A stretch of 7,782 nt of DNA from an uncultured Eubacterium sp. (GCA_900545725.1 URAI01000104.1:1-7782); one strand, 5' to 3'; numbered from the stretch's first letter, positions 1 through 6,460 are shown. Made by a program: numbers and translations. The notes: a model not told the origin generated them from the sequence alone.

Positions 1-466
1 AAACATATGACAATTTTTATGTATATAATACAACACTGTGGTCAGTATTTCCACCCCTTTTGTTAATTTCTTTTATAAAAGATTTATTATTATTTAAAAG
101 AAGTGCTATATCATGTTAAGAGTCAGTTTTTTCATGTATTTAGAAGAAATATCTATAGCAGTTATATGTATATTATATTTATTGCTTTTATATATATAAT
201 ATACCAATATAGTGCATTTATCAATAAATATAAATAACGAAAAATTGTATTTATATATGAAAAATACAGTTTTTTTGTCATATAAAAACTGTTGTAATCC
301 AATAATATAATATATTACAGAAAGTCATAATATTAAAATTATATAGTAAATTTACATAATACAGATTAATTATCTTATTTATGTATACATACTACTATGA
401 TATCCACCATATATTATATATCAATTACAACAGTTATCATTTATATATTCTGTTAATACTTTATAA
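1..466. other. AT-rich non-coding region downstream of dapL
   Basis: This stretch holds no credible gene. The only open frames are short, AT-driven and lack ribosome binding sites; one of them runs antisense into the dapL 3' end. It contains the probable dapL terminator (259-292), a 12-bp inverted repeat (287-298 with 424-435), and a 14-bp AT palindrome (69-82, TCTTTTATAAAAGA). A perfect TATAAT lies at 24-29 on the plus strand, but the nearest -35-like ATGACA (7-12) is only 11 bp away, so I do not call a promoter there. Confidence 0.7.
259..292 (-). terminator. Probable intrinsic terminator of dapL
   Basis: On the minus strand the arms ACAGTTTTT (284-292) and AAAAACTGT (266-274) form a 9-bp stem with a 9-nt loop, followed by ATTTTTC (259-265). 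It lies about 175 nt past the dapL stop, which is far but is the only hairpin with a T-tract in that direction. The stem is AT-rich, so it may be leaky. The 12-nt repeat at 424-435 can pair with one arm of this stem and could compete with it. Confidence 0.5.
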
Positions 467-1681
467 TTATAAAGCCTTAATTCTTTCAAGAGCCTTTACA
501 GTATTCTCGTGTGAACCAAATGCTGTCAGTCTGAAATATCCTTCACCACTTGGTCCAAAACCTGAACCCGGTGTACCAACTACATTAGCATTTTCAAGTA
601 AGTAATCAAAGAATTCCCATGAAGTCATCTTATCAGGTGTCTTTAACCAGATATATGGCGCATTAACACCGCCTGATACTGTATAACCTGCTGACTTAAG
701 ACCTTCAAGAATTGTCTTGGCATTCTTCATATAATATGCAATCTGCTCATTAGTCTGCTTCTGTCCTTCTTCCGTATATACAGCTGCACCTGCTCTCTGG
801 ATAATATATGGAGCACCATTAAACTTAGTTCCATGACGTCTTGCCCAAAGGCTGTGAAGTGTAACATCTCCACTCTTTAAGTCCTTAGGAACTACAGTGA
901 ATCCAAGTCTTGTACCTGTAAAGCCTGCATTCTTAGAAAAACTCCTAAGCTCTATAGCACATGTTCTTGCACCTTCACATTCATATATAGTATGAGGTAC
1001 ATTATCCTCTGATATATATGCTTCATAAGCTGCATCATATATAATAACAGCTCCTACCTTGTTGGCATAATCAACCCACTTCTGAAGTTCATCCTTAGTA
1101 ATAGTTGAACCTGTTGGATTATTAGGGAAACAAAGGTAAATAATATCAGGTGTTTCCTTTGGAAGCTCAGGTGCAAAATTAGTCTCTGCTGTACAAGGCA
1201 TATAGATGACATTGCTCCATCTTTGCTGTTCAGGAATATAATCTCCTGTTCTGCCTGCCATAGCATTAGTATCTACATATACAGGATATACAGGGTCACA
1301 TACAGCAATCTTATTATCTACAGAAAAGATATCACCAATATTACCTGAATCTGACTTTGCTCCATCACTTACAAATATCTCATCTGCATGAATGTCAGCT
1401 CCACGCTTCTTATAATCATGTTCTACAATGGCATTTCTTAAAAATTCATATCCAAGATCTGGTGCATAGCCATGGAAAGTTTCTGCCTTAGACATCTCAT
1501 CTACCGCACCATGAAGTGTATCAATAACTACCGGTGATAATGGAAGTGTAACATCACCAATACCAAGTCTTATAATTTCCTTATCAGGATGTGCCTGTGA
1601 ATATGCATTAACCTTTTTTGCAATTGTTGAAAAAAGGTAACTTCCTGGTAACTTTAAATAGTTTTCATTAATTTTAAACAT
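467..1681 (-). CDS. dapL: L,L-diaminopimelate aminotransferase (DapL)
   Basis: DapL is a cytoplasmic PLP enzyme (EC 2.6.1.83) that converts tetrahydrodipicolinate and glutamate directly to L,L-diaminopimelate, bypassing the succinylase or acetylase steps of lysine and peptidoglycan precursor synthesis. The 404-residue product has the usual family length and shows the fold type I aminotransferase marks: LGIGDVTLPL (39-48), DGAKSDSGNIG (107-117), FPNNPTG (185-191), the PLP Schiff-base lysine K250 in SFSKNAGFTGTRLG (247-260), and the substrate-carboxylate arginine R384 in GYFRLTAFGS. The frame is open 14 codons further upstream (to 1723), but I place the start at 1681. MFKINENYLKLPGSYLF is the typical DapL N-terminus, and AAGGAG sits 8 nt before this ATG. 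The gene stands alone in the window: no other lysine-pathway gene is adjacent. It has its own promoter and a leader of about 110 nt. Identification is very secure. Confidence 0.97.
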   Translation of the reverse strand: MFKINENYLKLPGSYLFSTIAKKVNAYSQAHPDKEIIRLGIGDVTLPLSPVVIDTLHGAVDEMSKAETFHGYAPDLGYEFLRNAIVEHDYKKRGADIHADEIFVSDGAKSDSGNIGDIFSVDNKIAVCDPVYPVYVDTNAMAGRTGDYIPEQQRWSNVIYMPCTAETNFAPELPKETPDIIYLCFPNNPTGSTITKDELQKWVDYANKVGAVIIYDAAYEAYISEDNVPHTIYECEGARTCAIELRSFSKNAGFTGTRLGFTVVPKDLKSGDVTLHSLWARRHGTKFNGAPYIIQRAGAAVYTEEGQKQTNEQIAYYMKNAKTILEGLKSAGYTVSGGVNAPYIWLKTPDKMTSWEFFDYLLENANVVGTPGSGFGPSGEGYFRLTAFGSHENTVKALERIKAL

Positions 1682-1793
1682 TACTATTCTCCTTCTGTCA
1701 TTGATTAATTGGCTGCTGTTCACACTATGATAGTGAGTATTTTACTGTTTCATCTGTCTTATTCTGATTAAAATGAAACGCATCATGCCAATC
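1682..1793 (-). promoter_or_regulatory. Structured 5' leader of dapL (possible cis-regulatory RNA)
   Basis: The predicted transcript starts near 1793 and runs about 112 nt before the ATG. A closing stem pairs ATTGGC (1787-1792) with GCCAAT (1708-1713), with one extra G-U pair possible. It encloses two hairpins: a 7-bp GTTTCAT/ATGAAAC stem (1773-1779 with 1747-1753) and CACTAT-C-ATAGTG (1723-1735). The AAGGAG ribosome binding site lies just outside the closing stem. The layout resembles a three-way junction, but I do not recognise a lysine riboswitch or another known class. The short CACTAT dyad could instead be a protein operator. Function is inference only. Confidence 0.3.
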
Positions 1794-1799
1794 TTTATA

Positions 1800-1828
1800 A
1801 TTATACACTATTTTTTATATTTCAACAA
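1800..1828 (-). promoter_or_regulatory. dapL promoter
   Basis: On the minus strand a perfect -10 TATAAT (1800-1805) is preceded at 17 bp by TTGTTG (1823-1828), a weak -35 matching only the TTG part of the consensus. It lies between the J-like gene stop (1872) and dapL, so dapL can be transcribed independently of the upstream genes. Confidence 0.6.
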
Positions 1829-1871
1829 TAATTTATAAATAACTTTATTGCGTTAATGATAAAAAACATTA

Positions 1872-2369
1872 TTAATACAGTTTCTTTAATCTCTCATATT
1901 CGTCAATTATAGCCTGTAAAAGCTTATTATCTCCATTGACATTATCCGGATGATATATCTTTAACAGTTCCCTGTATCTTTTTTTTAGATTCTGTGCATT
2001 ATCCACGCCCTTGAAAAATATCTTGACCCCCGATGAAACTGCCATTCCTTTTCTGACTTCTCTTGCTATTTCATCACGATATACTCTTTTATTTCTTTCG
2101 AATTTTTCTTTATCTATAGCAAGCTGCCTTGTCTCTTTCTCCAATATCTGCCACTGCCTGTCAAATAACCTCTTTTGATTTTGAAGCTGCTTTTCAAGAA
2201 TTGCATTTTTACGCTGCTGCTTTTCAAACATTCCGCGTTGTATATCGAGAAGTTCTCTTTCATCCTCAAGTGACTTTCTTAATTCTTCCAGCCTGATATT
2301 TTCCTTAAACAGCCATTTCTTCTTTTCAGCTAATAGCTTATCCTCCAATGGCTTATCATTTTCTGGCAT
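1872..2369 (-). CDS. Coiled-coil protein with C-terminal short J-like (DnaJ-related) domain
   Basis: The 165-residue product (171 if the upstream ATG at 2387 is used) has two parts. From about residue 10 to 110 it is a highly charged, Lys/Glu/Arg/Gln-rich helix with heptad-like leucines, predicted coiled coil. The last 50 or so residues resemble the short J-like domain of Firmicutes: FFKGV, then LKKRYRELLKIYHPDN with the HPD tripeptide, then IIDEYERLKKLY. In J-proteins HPD stimulates the ATPase of DnaK. Here helix I is short, there is no G/F region or zinc-binding domain, and J is C-terminal rather than N-terminal. There is no signal peptide or membrane segment, so it is probably cytoplasmic. 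I chose 2369 because AGGTGAT, seven consecutive matches to the anti-Shine-Dalgarno, precedes it; the ATG at 2387 has only GGGGA. It follows the cupin gene by 63 nt and may share its transcript. The substrate is unknown. Confidence 0.8.
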   Translation of the reverse strand: MPENDKPLEDKLLAEKKKWLFKENIRLEELRKSLEDERELLDIQRGMFEKQQRKNAILEKQLQNQKRLFDRQWQILEKETRQLAIDKEKFERNKRVYRDEIAREVRKGMAVSSGVKIFFKGVDNAQNLKKRYRELLKIYHPDNVNGDNKLLQAIIDEYERLKKLY

Positions 2370-2411
2370 GTTATCATCACCTATCATTCAACAATCCCCA
2401 TTTACCTGTTC

Positions 2412-2431
2412 TATAACATAATATTGTTATA
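2412..2431. repeat. AT-rich inverted repeat between cupin and J-like genes
   Basis: TATAACA (2412-2418) and TGTTATA (2425-2431) form a 7-bp perfect stem with a 6-nt loop, starting 1 nt after the cupin stop codon on the minus strand. No T-tract follows (the next bases are GAACAGG), so it is not a good terminator. It may stabilise an mRNA end, act as a weak attenuator, or be chance in AT-rich DNA. Confidence 0.35.
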
Positions 2432-2432
2432 A

Positions 2433-2786
2433 CTATATACCGCTATGAAACCAGAATACTTTTACCGTATTACAGCCCTCTTTAGTTCTGATTGTATGTG
2501 CAACACCAGGTAATGCTACAAATGAATCGCCTGTCTTTATAGGAAATTCTAAGTCATCTAATTTTGCAAATCCCTCACCTTCAAGTACATAAAAACCTTC
2601 CTGATCAGGATGACTCCCCGGTTTGTTACTAAATTCATAATCAGGATATTCTGTTATCCCTGAACAGCAGCCATTCACACAACCATTATCCTGTGTTAGA
2701 AACTTTAACGATCTGCTTCCCTCTTTCTTTTTTTGTAATGCTTCATCCATTGTTATATATGGTTTTAAATTATTCTTATTATTCAT
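2433..2786 (-). CDS. Small single-domain cupin protein
   Basis: The 117-residue product is a single cupin (double-stranded beta-helix) domain. The first cupin motif is PGSHPDQEGFYVLEGEG (about 56-72) and the second is GDSFVALPGVAHTI (86-99). Likely metal ligands are H59, E63 and H97; the first histidine of the canonical HxH pair is replaced (G57/S58), so the metal site may be altered. A cysteine cluster, GCVNGCCSG (C36, C40, C41), precedes the fold and could bind metal or be redox-active. The domain ends in KVFWFHSGI. The frame is open upstream to 2852, but GGAG lies 6 nt before the ATG at 2786 and neither upstream ATG has a comparable site. The protein is cytoplasmic. Many such cupins bind a metal or a small sugar-like ligand, but the substrate cannot be told from sequence. 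Confidence 0.85.
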   Translation of the reverse strand: MNNKNNLKPYITMDEALQKKKEGSRSLKFLTQDNGCVNGCCSGITEYPDYEFSNKPGSHPDQEGFYVLEGEGFAKLDDLEFPIKTGDSFVALPGVAHTIRTKEGCNTVKVFWFHSGI

Positions 2787-2829
2787 ATTAATCTCCATTC
2801 CGCAGGCGTTTTTTCTTCTACCATCAGGA

Positions 2830-2856
2830 CTATTTGTTCTGCTCAGAAACAAATAG
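2830..2856. repeat. Strong hairpin upstream of the cupin gene
   Basis: CTATTTG (2830-2836) and TTCTG (2837-2841) pair with CAGAA (2844-2848) and CAAATAG (2850-2856): 12 base pairs with a 2-nt loop and one bulged base at 2849. It lies 44-70 nt upstream of the chosen cupin start, so it would fall in the 5' leader if transcription starts upstream. No T-tract follows on either strand, so it is not an intrinsic terminator. An operator or a leader stem-loop are the alternatives. Confidence 0.45.
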
Positions 2857-2859
2857 CCA

Positions 2860-2873
2860 GTTCATTTATGAAC
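2860..2873. promoter_or_regulatory. 14-bp palindrome upstream of cupin, possible operator
   Basis: GTTCAT-TT-ATGAAC is a perfect dyad with 6-bp arms. On the minus strand it falls just downstream of TTTACA (2876-2881), which matches the -35 consensus at five of six positions. No clear -10 is visible at the right distance, so the promoter itself is not established. Confidence 0.3.
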
Positions 2874-2889
2874 TTTGTAAATGAGATTA

Positions 2890-2924
2890 CGAAAAGCGGA
2901 AGTCTTTAATAATAAGACTCCCGC
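2890..2924 (-). terminator. Intrinsic terminator after GH105
   Basis: On the minus strand GCGGGAGTCTT (2914-2924) pairs with AAGACTTCCGC (2896-2906), an 11-bp stem with one mismatch and a 7-nt AT loop, followed by TTTTCGT. It is the most GC-rich hairpin in the intergenic region and sits about 90 nt after the GH105 stop. The T-run is short (four), so some read-through into the cupin gene is possible. Confidence 0.65.
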
Positions 2925-2933
2925 ATTCATTTA

Positions 2934-2959
2934 ATCAGATATACGAAAGCTTATCTGAT
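2934..2959. repeat. Second inverted repeat in the GH105 3' region
   Basis: ATCAGATA (2934-2941) and TATCTGAT (2952-2959) form an 8-bp perfect stem with a 10-nt loop. TATCTG (2952-2957) can alternatively pair with CAGATA (2962-2967). It lies between the GH105 stop and the terminator, without a T-tract, and may protect the mRNA 3' end. Confidence 0.35.
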
Positions 2960-3011
2960 AGCAGATATTCAATTACTTCATATAATCCATGCTATAACAT
3001 AGTGCGTATAT

Positions 3012-4148
3012 TTACTTATTCTTGTATCTTAATAATTCTGTATATGCAAGTAAGAATGGTCCAACACCCTTAGCATCATTTTCAACAATAGGTTCTGACA
3101 TGTAATAATCATATGTACCGGATCTTCTGTCCTTTCCACCAAGACCTGCAACAAGACATATACCGCCTAATGAAAGTTCTCCATCCTTATTTTCTAAATA
3201 CTTATTGCATATTCCATCTATCGCTTTCTCGCCATACTTTCTGTATTCTTCCGGCAGGAAACCAAGACGTACACCCTTAAGAAGTGAATATGCCATAATA
3301 GAGCTTCCACTTGTCTCAAGATAGTTCTTATCCATACCACCAAAATTAACCACCTGATACCACATACCACTCTCATCCTGATACTTAAGCATTGACTTCA
3401 TAAGATCTACATATGCATCTTCTAACATCTTGCATTCCTTATCATACTTATGATCTGAATTGTCAACCTTGTCAAGAGTATCAAGAAGTGCCATAGAATA
3501 CCATCCGATAGCTCTAAGCCATATATTCTGTGAAAGACCTGTTACCTTATCACACCAGAAAGCTTCCTTACTTGTATCCATTGCATGATAATATAATCCG
3601 TTAAGAGGATTTCTCATGTTCTCAATTACAAACTTAAACTGGTTAAAGATATCATCATAATTCTTTCTGTTATTAAAACGTGTCTCATATTCAAGGTAGA
3701 ACGGCTGTCCCATATACATACCATCAAGCCATACCTGATTAGGATATATATCCTTATGCCAGAAATTACCTGATTCACATCTAGGCATAATAGCAATCTG
3801 GCTGTATACAAGATCTATAGCCTTCTTATACTTTTCCTTACCTGTAATATCATATAGCTCAAAAAGAGTCTTTCCTGCATTGACATTATCTATATTCTTC
3901 TCTCCAATACTATATCCATCAATGCTTCCATCTTCTCTTACTCTGTAATCAATAAAATCATCAGCAAACTTTAAATACTTCTCATCTTTTGAAATAGCAT
4001 ACATTTCAAGAACTGCCTTAATCATACATCCGTCAATGTAATTCCACTTAGACTTTAACCCCTGTCTTATCTTTTCAATATTCCAAACTGGTGCGTCAGG
4101 TGTACTCTTTTCCAGTAATTCATCAATGTACTTAACAATAATATCCAT
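3012..4148 (-). CDS. GH105 unsaturated rhamnogalacturonyl hydrolase (YteR/RhiN type)
   Basis: Enzymes of this family remove the 4,5-unsaturated galacturonyl residue from the non-reducing end of oligosaccharides released by pectin or rhamnogalacturonan lyases. The reaction is a hydration of the double bond. The 378-residue length matches the family (B. subtilis YteR is about 373). Marks in order: WNYIDG (36-41), NAGKTLFELYDITG (90-103), HKDIYPNQVWLDGMYMGQPF (131-150) with D142 as the probable catalytic aspartate by comparison with YteR Asp143, NIWLRAIGWYSMALLD (208-223), ETSGSSIMAYSLLKG (278-292), and YYMSEPIVENDAKGVGPFLLAY (about 348-369, glycine-rich end of the barrel). There is no signal peptide, so it acts in the cytoplasm on imported oligosaccharides. 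AGGAG lies 7-8 nt before the ATG. No transporter, lyase or regulator gene is next to it in the window. It has its own promoter with an overlapping dyad and its own terminator. Family call is secure; the exact substrate is inferred. Confidence 0.95.
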   Translation of the reverse strand: MDIIVKYIDELLEKSTPDAPVWNIEKIRQGLKSKWNYIDGCMIKAVLEMYAISKDEKYLKFADDFIDYRVREDGSIDGYSIGEKNIDNVNAGKTLFELYDITGKEKYKKAIDLVYSQIAIMPRCESGNFWHKDIYPNQVWLDGMYMGQPFYLEYETRFNNRKNYDDIFNQFKFVIENMRNPLNGLYYHAMDTSKEAFWCDKVTGLSQNIWLRAIGWYSMALLDTLDKVDNSDHKYDKECKMLEDAYVDLMKSMLKYQDESGMWYQVVNFGGMDKNYLETSGSSIMAYSLLKGVRLGFLPEEYRKYGEKAIDGICNKYLENKDGELSLGGICLVAGLGGKDRRSGTYDYYMSEPIVENDAKGVGPFLLAYTELLRYKNK

Positions 4149-4179
4149 TTATCTTCTCCTTTATGTTCCCTATTACATT

Positions 4180-4217
4180 AACACTTAAATTTTACACTAT
4201 AAATTAAGTGTTTTCAA
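4180..4217 (-). promoter_or_regulatory. GH105 promoter with overlapping operator-like dyad
   Basis: On the minus strand -35 TTGAAA (4212-4217) and -10 TAAAAT (4189-4194) are 17 bp apart, a near-consensus housekeeping promoter about 30-70 nt upstream of the start codon. A perfect 9-bp inverted repeat flanks the -10: TTAAGTGTT at 4204-4212 and AACACTTAA at 4180-4188 on the plus strand, arms centred 24 bp apart. One arm fills the part of the spacer next to the -35. The other covers the predicted transcription start. This placement suits a repressor, for example one released by pectin breakdown products, but no regulator gene is in view. Confidence 0.6.
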
Positions 4218-4235
4218 CTGTTTAATTAATAAATT

Positions 4236-4253
4236 TATATGTGTTTACATATA
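4236..4253 (-). terminator. Weak hairpin just after the membrane protein gene
   Basis: TATATGT (4236-4242) and ACATATA (4247-4253) form a 7-bp stem with a GTTT/AAAC loop starting 6 nt past the stop codon of the gene at 4259-5947. The stem is AT-rich and followed only by AATTTATTAATT, so as a terminator it is poor. Confidence 0.25.
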
Positions 4254-4258
4254 CCCTG

Positions 4259-5947
4259 TTATTTTGATGCCTTATCTGTATATGGCTCTTCTCCTTTTTT
4301 AACAGATGTAACAACATAAATATTATTATCTTCATAATACTCAAGCTTTATAGTATCACCTATATTATATCTTATAATATCTATATTATCCGATAGTAAT
4401 ATATCATATATCTTATCAGAACCATCAAGCATAATATAATAATGAGAATTACCATCTGTTACAGCCTGTATCATCTTTGAAATAGAACCCATAGTACTCA
4501 TCTGGGTCTTTTGCTCTTCCTGTGTAATGCCATTATCACTAAGAAGCTTTCTATAGTTCTCCTCACATTGTGCAACAGTATCTCCTATTGCAACATTCTG
4601 ATATTTTTCTATGTTAAGCATAGCATATGATTTTACAAGTCCTGCACTATCCTTCAATGCCATAAAATATGTAGGCTCATTATCTACATTAAGAAGCAAT
4701 GGAAATGTAGCCTTATAACTAAGATTCTGAACCTTTCCTTCTGCTGATGACATGGCAGAATATTCTTCTGCACCTGATATCTCATAATAACGGCTCTCCA
4801 TTGTCCTCTGGTTCATAAGGACAAAGCCTACATTCGACTTATCCTGTCCTACTGATGTAATTCCCGTATATACCCATACGTCATCATCAAGTGCTATATA
4901 ATTATATCCATCTGTAGTCTTAAGACAGTCTTTCTGACTCAATACACTATTAAAATAACCATGCTTTAACTTACCTGAATAATTATACAGATTAATAAGC
5001 ATATCTGCCGAATATACCTTATCTACCCACTGTGGGACATCTTCTACTGCATAATCATTAAGTTCGCCTGTTATTGCATTACACAATACAACTCTTCCTA
5101 TCGTAACACCACCAAACAATCCAATGTTATATTTTTTAACAGGGCATATCCAATAAGGTGTTCCGTTATCATCAATCTCAAAATTAACATCATCAAATAT
5201 ATATGCAGGATATGCAAACCTTAAATGTCTGTATATATTTCTTCCAAAGTGGTCACTCTTTGAATACTTAATTGGCTCTGAAAGTCTTACACACTCTGCC
5301 TGCTGCGTCGTCATGTCTATGCTTATATATGCCGGTATTCCTGACGAATGATTCGTAAACCACTTTATAAGATTACCATATTGCAAAGGCGATACTCTTA
5401 CAGGCTTATTATTATAATTAATCTGTGAATACATATCACTTACCTCAAACTGCGATACCATATCCACTATTGTACCCATTACTCTGTTGCCTATTGTAGA
5501 AGCTGAATCTTTATCCAATATGGGTATCTTATCATACGACACTTCCTTTATATCCTCTGTAAAGTCTCTGTTTTCAACCTTAAGCAGTCTCTGATATGCA
5601 GAAGCGTTAATAATCTCTGATGATAAAATGCTTCCTGCAATATATATTATTATAATTGCCAATGTCGCAATAATAAGACCATTTCCTACTATCTTAGCTG
5701 TTCCTGTCCTAAATACAAGCTTATGACTCTTCATCTGCCTGTTCTTAAATGTCTTATACTTCTCTGTAAATGTTGCATTAAATACACAATATGCCACTGT
5801 TATAATAGCCATTAAAACTATTATAAACTTCCAGAATCCCGGTGCATGTATATTAATTGCCGGAAGTTCTACATAATAATATGCTGCTCCAATAACAATA
5901 ACCGTAACTATTGCAAGTATTACAGCTGTAAACTTTTTCTCTTTCAT
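4259..5947 (-). CDS. Membrane-anchored protein of unknown function, three N-terminal transmembrane helices
   Basis: I cannot assign a function. The 562-residue product begins with three hydrophobic segments: about 7-26, 39-59 and 89-108. The loop between the second and third is strongly basic (TEKYKTFKNRQMKSHK), which puts it in the cytoplasm and the remaining 450 or so residues outside the membrane. The large domain contains well-formed stretches such as FAYPAYIFDDVNFEIDDNG, NYIALDDDVWVYTGITS and KATFPLLLNVDNEPTYFMAL. It ends in a small beta-rich segment (YYIMLDGSDKIYDILL then GDTIKLEYYEDNNIYVV) that could be an OB-like barrel. These stretches look like a conserved clostridial family rather than degenerate sequence. 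AGGAG at 5956-5960 lies 8 nt before the ATG at 5947 (5 nt before that at 5950). The ATG at 5965 lies upstream of this site and lacks one of its own. No partner gene is adjacent; the next gene downstream has its own promoter. Confidence 0.85.
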   Translation of the reverse strand: MKEKKFTAVILAIVTVIVIGAAYYYVELPAINIHAPGFWKFIIVLMAIITVAYCVFNATFTEKYKTFKNRQMKSHKLVFRTGTAKIVGNGLIIATLAIIIIYIAGSILSSEIINASAYQRLLKVENRDFTEDIKEVSYDKIPILDKDSASTIGNRVMGTIVDMVSQFEVSDMYSQINYNNKPVRVSPLQYGNLIKWFTNHSSGIPAYISIDMTTQQAECVRLSEPIKYSKSDHFGRNIYRHLRFAYPAYIFDDVNFEIDDNGTPYWICPVKKYNIGLFGGVTIGRVVLCNAITGELNDYAVEDVPQWVDKVYSADMLINLYNYSGKLKHGYFNSVLSQKDCLKTTDGYNYIALDDDVWVYTGITSVGQDKSNVGFVLMNQRTMESRYYEISGAEEYSAMSSAEGKVQNLSYKATFPLLLNVDNEPTYFMALKDSAGLVKSYAMLNIEKYQNVAIGDTVAQCEENYRKLLSDNGITQEEQKTQMSTMGSISKMIQAVTDGNSHYYIMLDGSDKIYDILLSDNIDIIRYNIGDTIKLEYYEDNNIYVVTSVKKGEEPYTDKASK

Positions 5948-6460
5948 CATACCATCTCCTAACATAATATTTTCAGATACATAAATGCATATAACTTAAT
6001 TTAATTGTTATATTTGCAATACATTTATAATTGGCTTTGCAGCTTTATCAGGTGTGCCTGATTCACATATCTTTCATAAGATATTATTATATGTCAATTA
6101 TCACATCTATGTATAGTCTATTCTCATATTGTATATTCTGCATGCATATGTCGTCAACTGTGATTATCTTCTTTCTTTTTACATTATTCCTATTATTGCC
6201 AAATCTTAAAATGTTCAGACGGTATTATAAAGCCAATACATAACTTTTTACTTTATATTCATTTCTTATAATATATAATAACATACAATCCGTCAGATTG
6301 CAAACATTTGTTCGTAATGTGTTACAAATATATTTATTGACTTTTAGTCAGATTAATAAGAAAATATATACTGTTTATTGTGATATGAATAATCAGAATT
6401 TCTTATACTCATCATATCATTTTACCAATATTATTTAGAAAAGAGGATTATTAAAATTAT
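5948..6460. other. Divergent intergenic region between membrane protein and patatin genes
   Basis: This 513-bp AT-rich region must hold the promoters of both divergent genes, but I see no strong consensus pair for either. Weak candidates are TTGCAA (6014-6019) with TATATG (5988-5993) at an over-long 20-bp spacing leftward, and TTGACT (6337-6342) rightward with only GAAAAT at 17 bp. TTGACT is itself part of a TGACT-TTT-AGTCA dyad (6338-6350). Other structures are ATCAGG-TGTG-CCTGAT (6047-6062), CAATC-CGTCA-GATTG (6286-6300), and ATTTGT/ACAAAT arms (6306-6311 with 6324-6329). An ATG-started 50-codon hydrophobic frame (6091-6243) lacks a ribosome binding site and is not called as a gene. Confidence 0.6.
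6047..6062. repeat. Short GC-containing dyad in the divergent region
   Basis: ATCAGG and CCTGAT flank a TGTG centre, giving a perfect 6-bp stem about 100 bp upstream of the membrane protein gene and 400 bp upstream of the patatin gene. There is no T-tract on either side, so an operator or small RNA stem is more likely than a terminator. It could be chance. Confidence 0.3.

Noticed and set aside
1..60. TATAAT at 24-29 as a plus-strand promoter
   Set aside because: The nearest -35-like element is 11 bp away and no plus-strand gene follows, so a bare TATAAT in AT-rich sequence is weak evidence.
381..605. Plus-strand 74-codon open frame
   Set aside because: It overlaps the dapL 3' end antisense, is composed of AT-rich Tyr/Leu/Ile codons, has no ribosome binding site, and resembles nothing.
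1054..1266. Minus-strand 70-codon frame inside dapL
   Set aside because: It is an out-of-frame shadow of the securely identified dapL.
2799..2856. Fluoride (crcB) riboswitch upstream of the cupin, suggested by CTGATGG on the minus strand
   Set aside because: The conserved upstream GGNGATG element and the pseudoknot layout of that motif are absent, and the downstream gene is not a fluoride-related protein.
3626..3811. Minus-strand 61-codon frame inside GH105
   Set aside because: It is an out-of-frame shadow of the GH105 gene.
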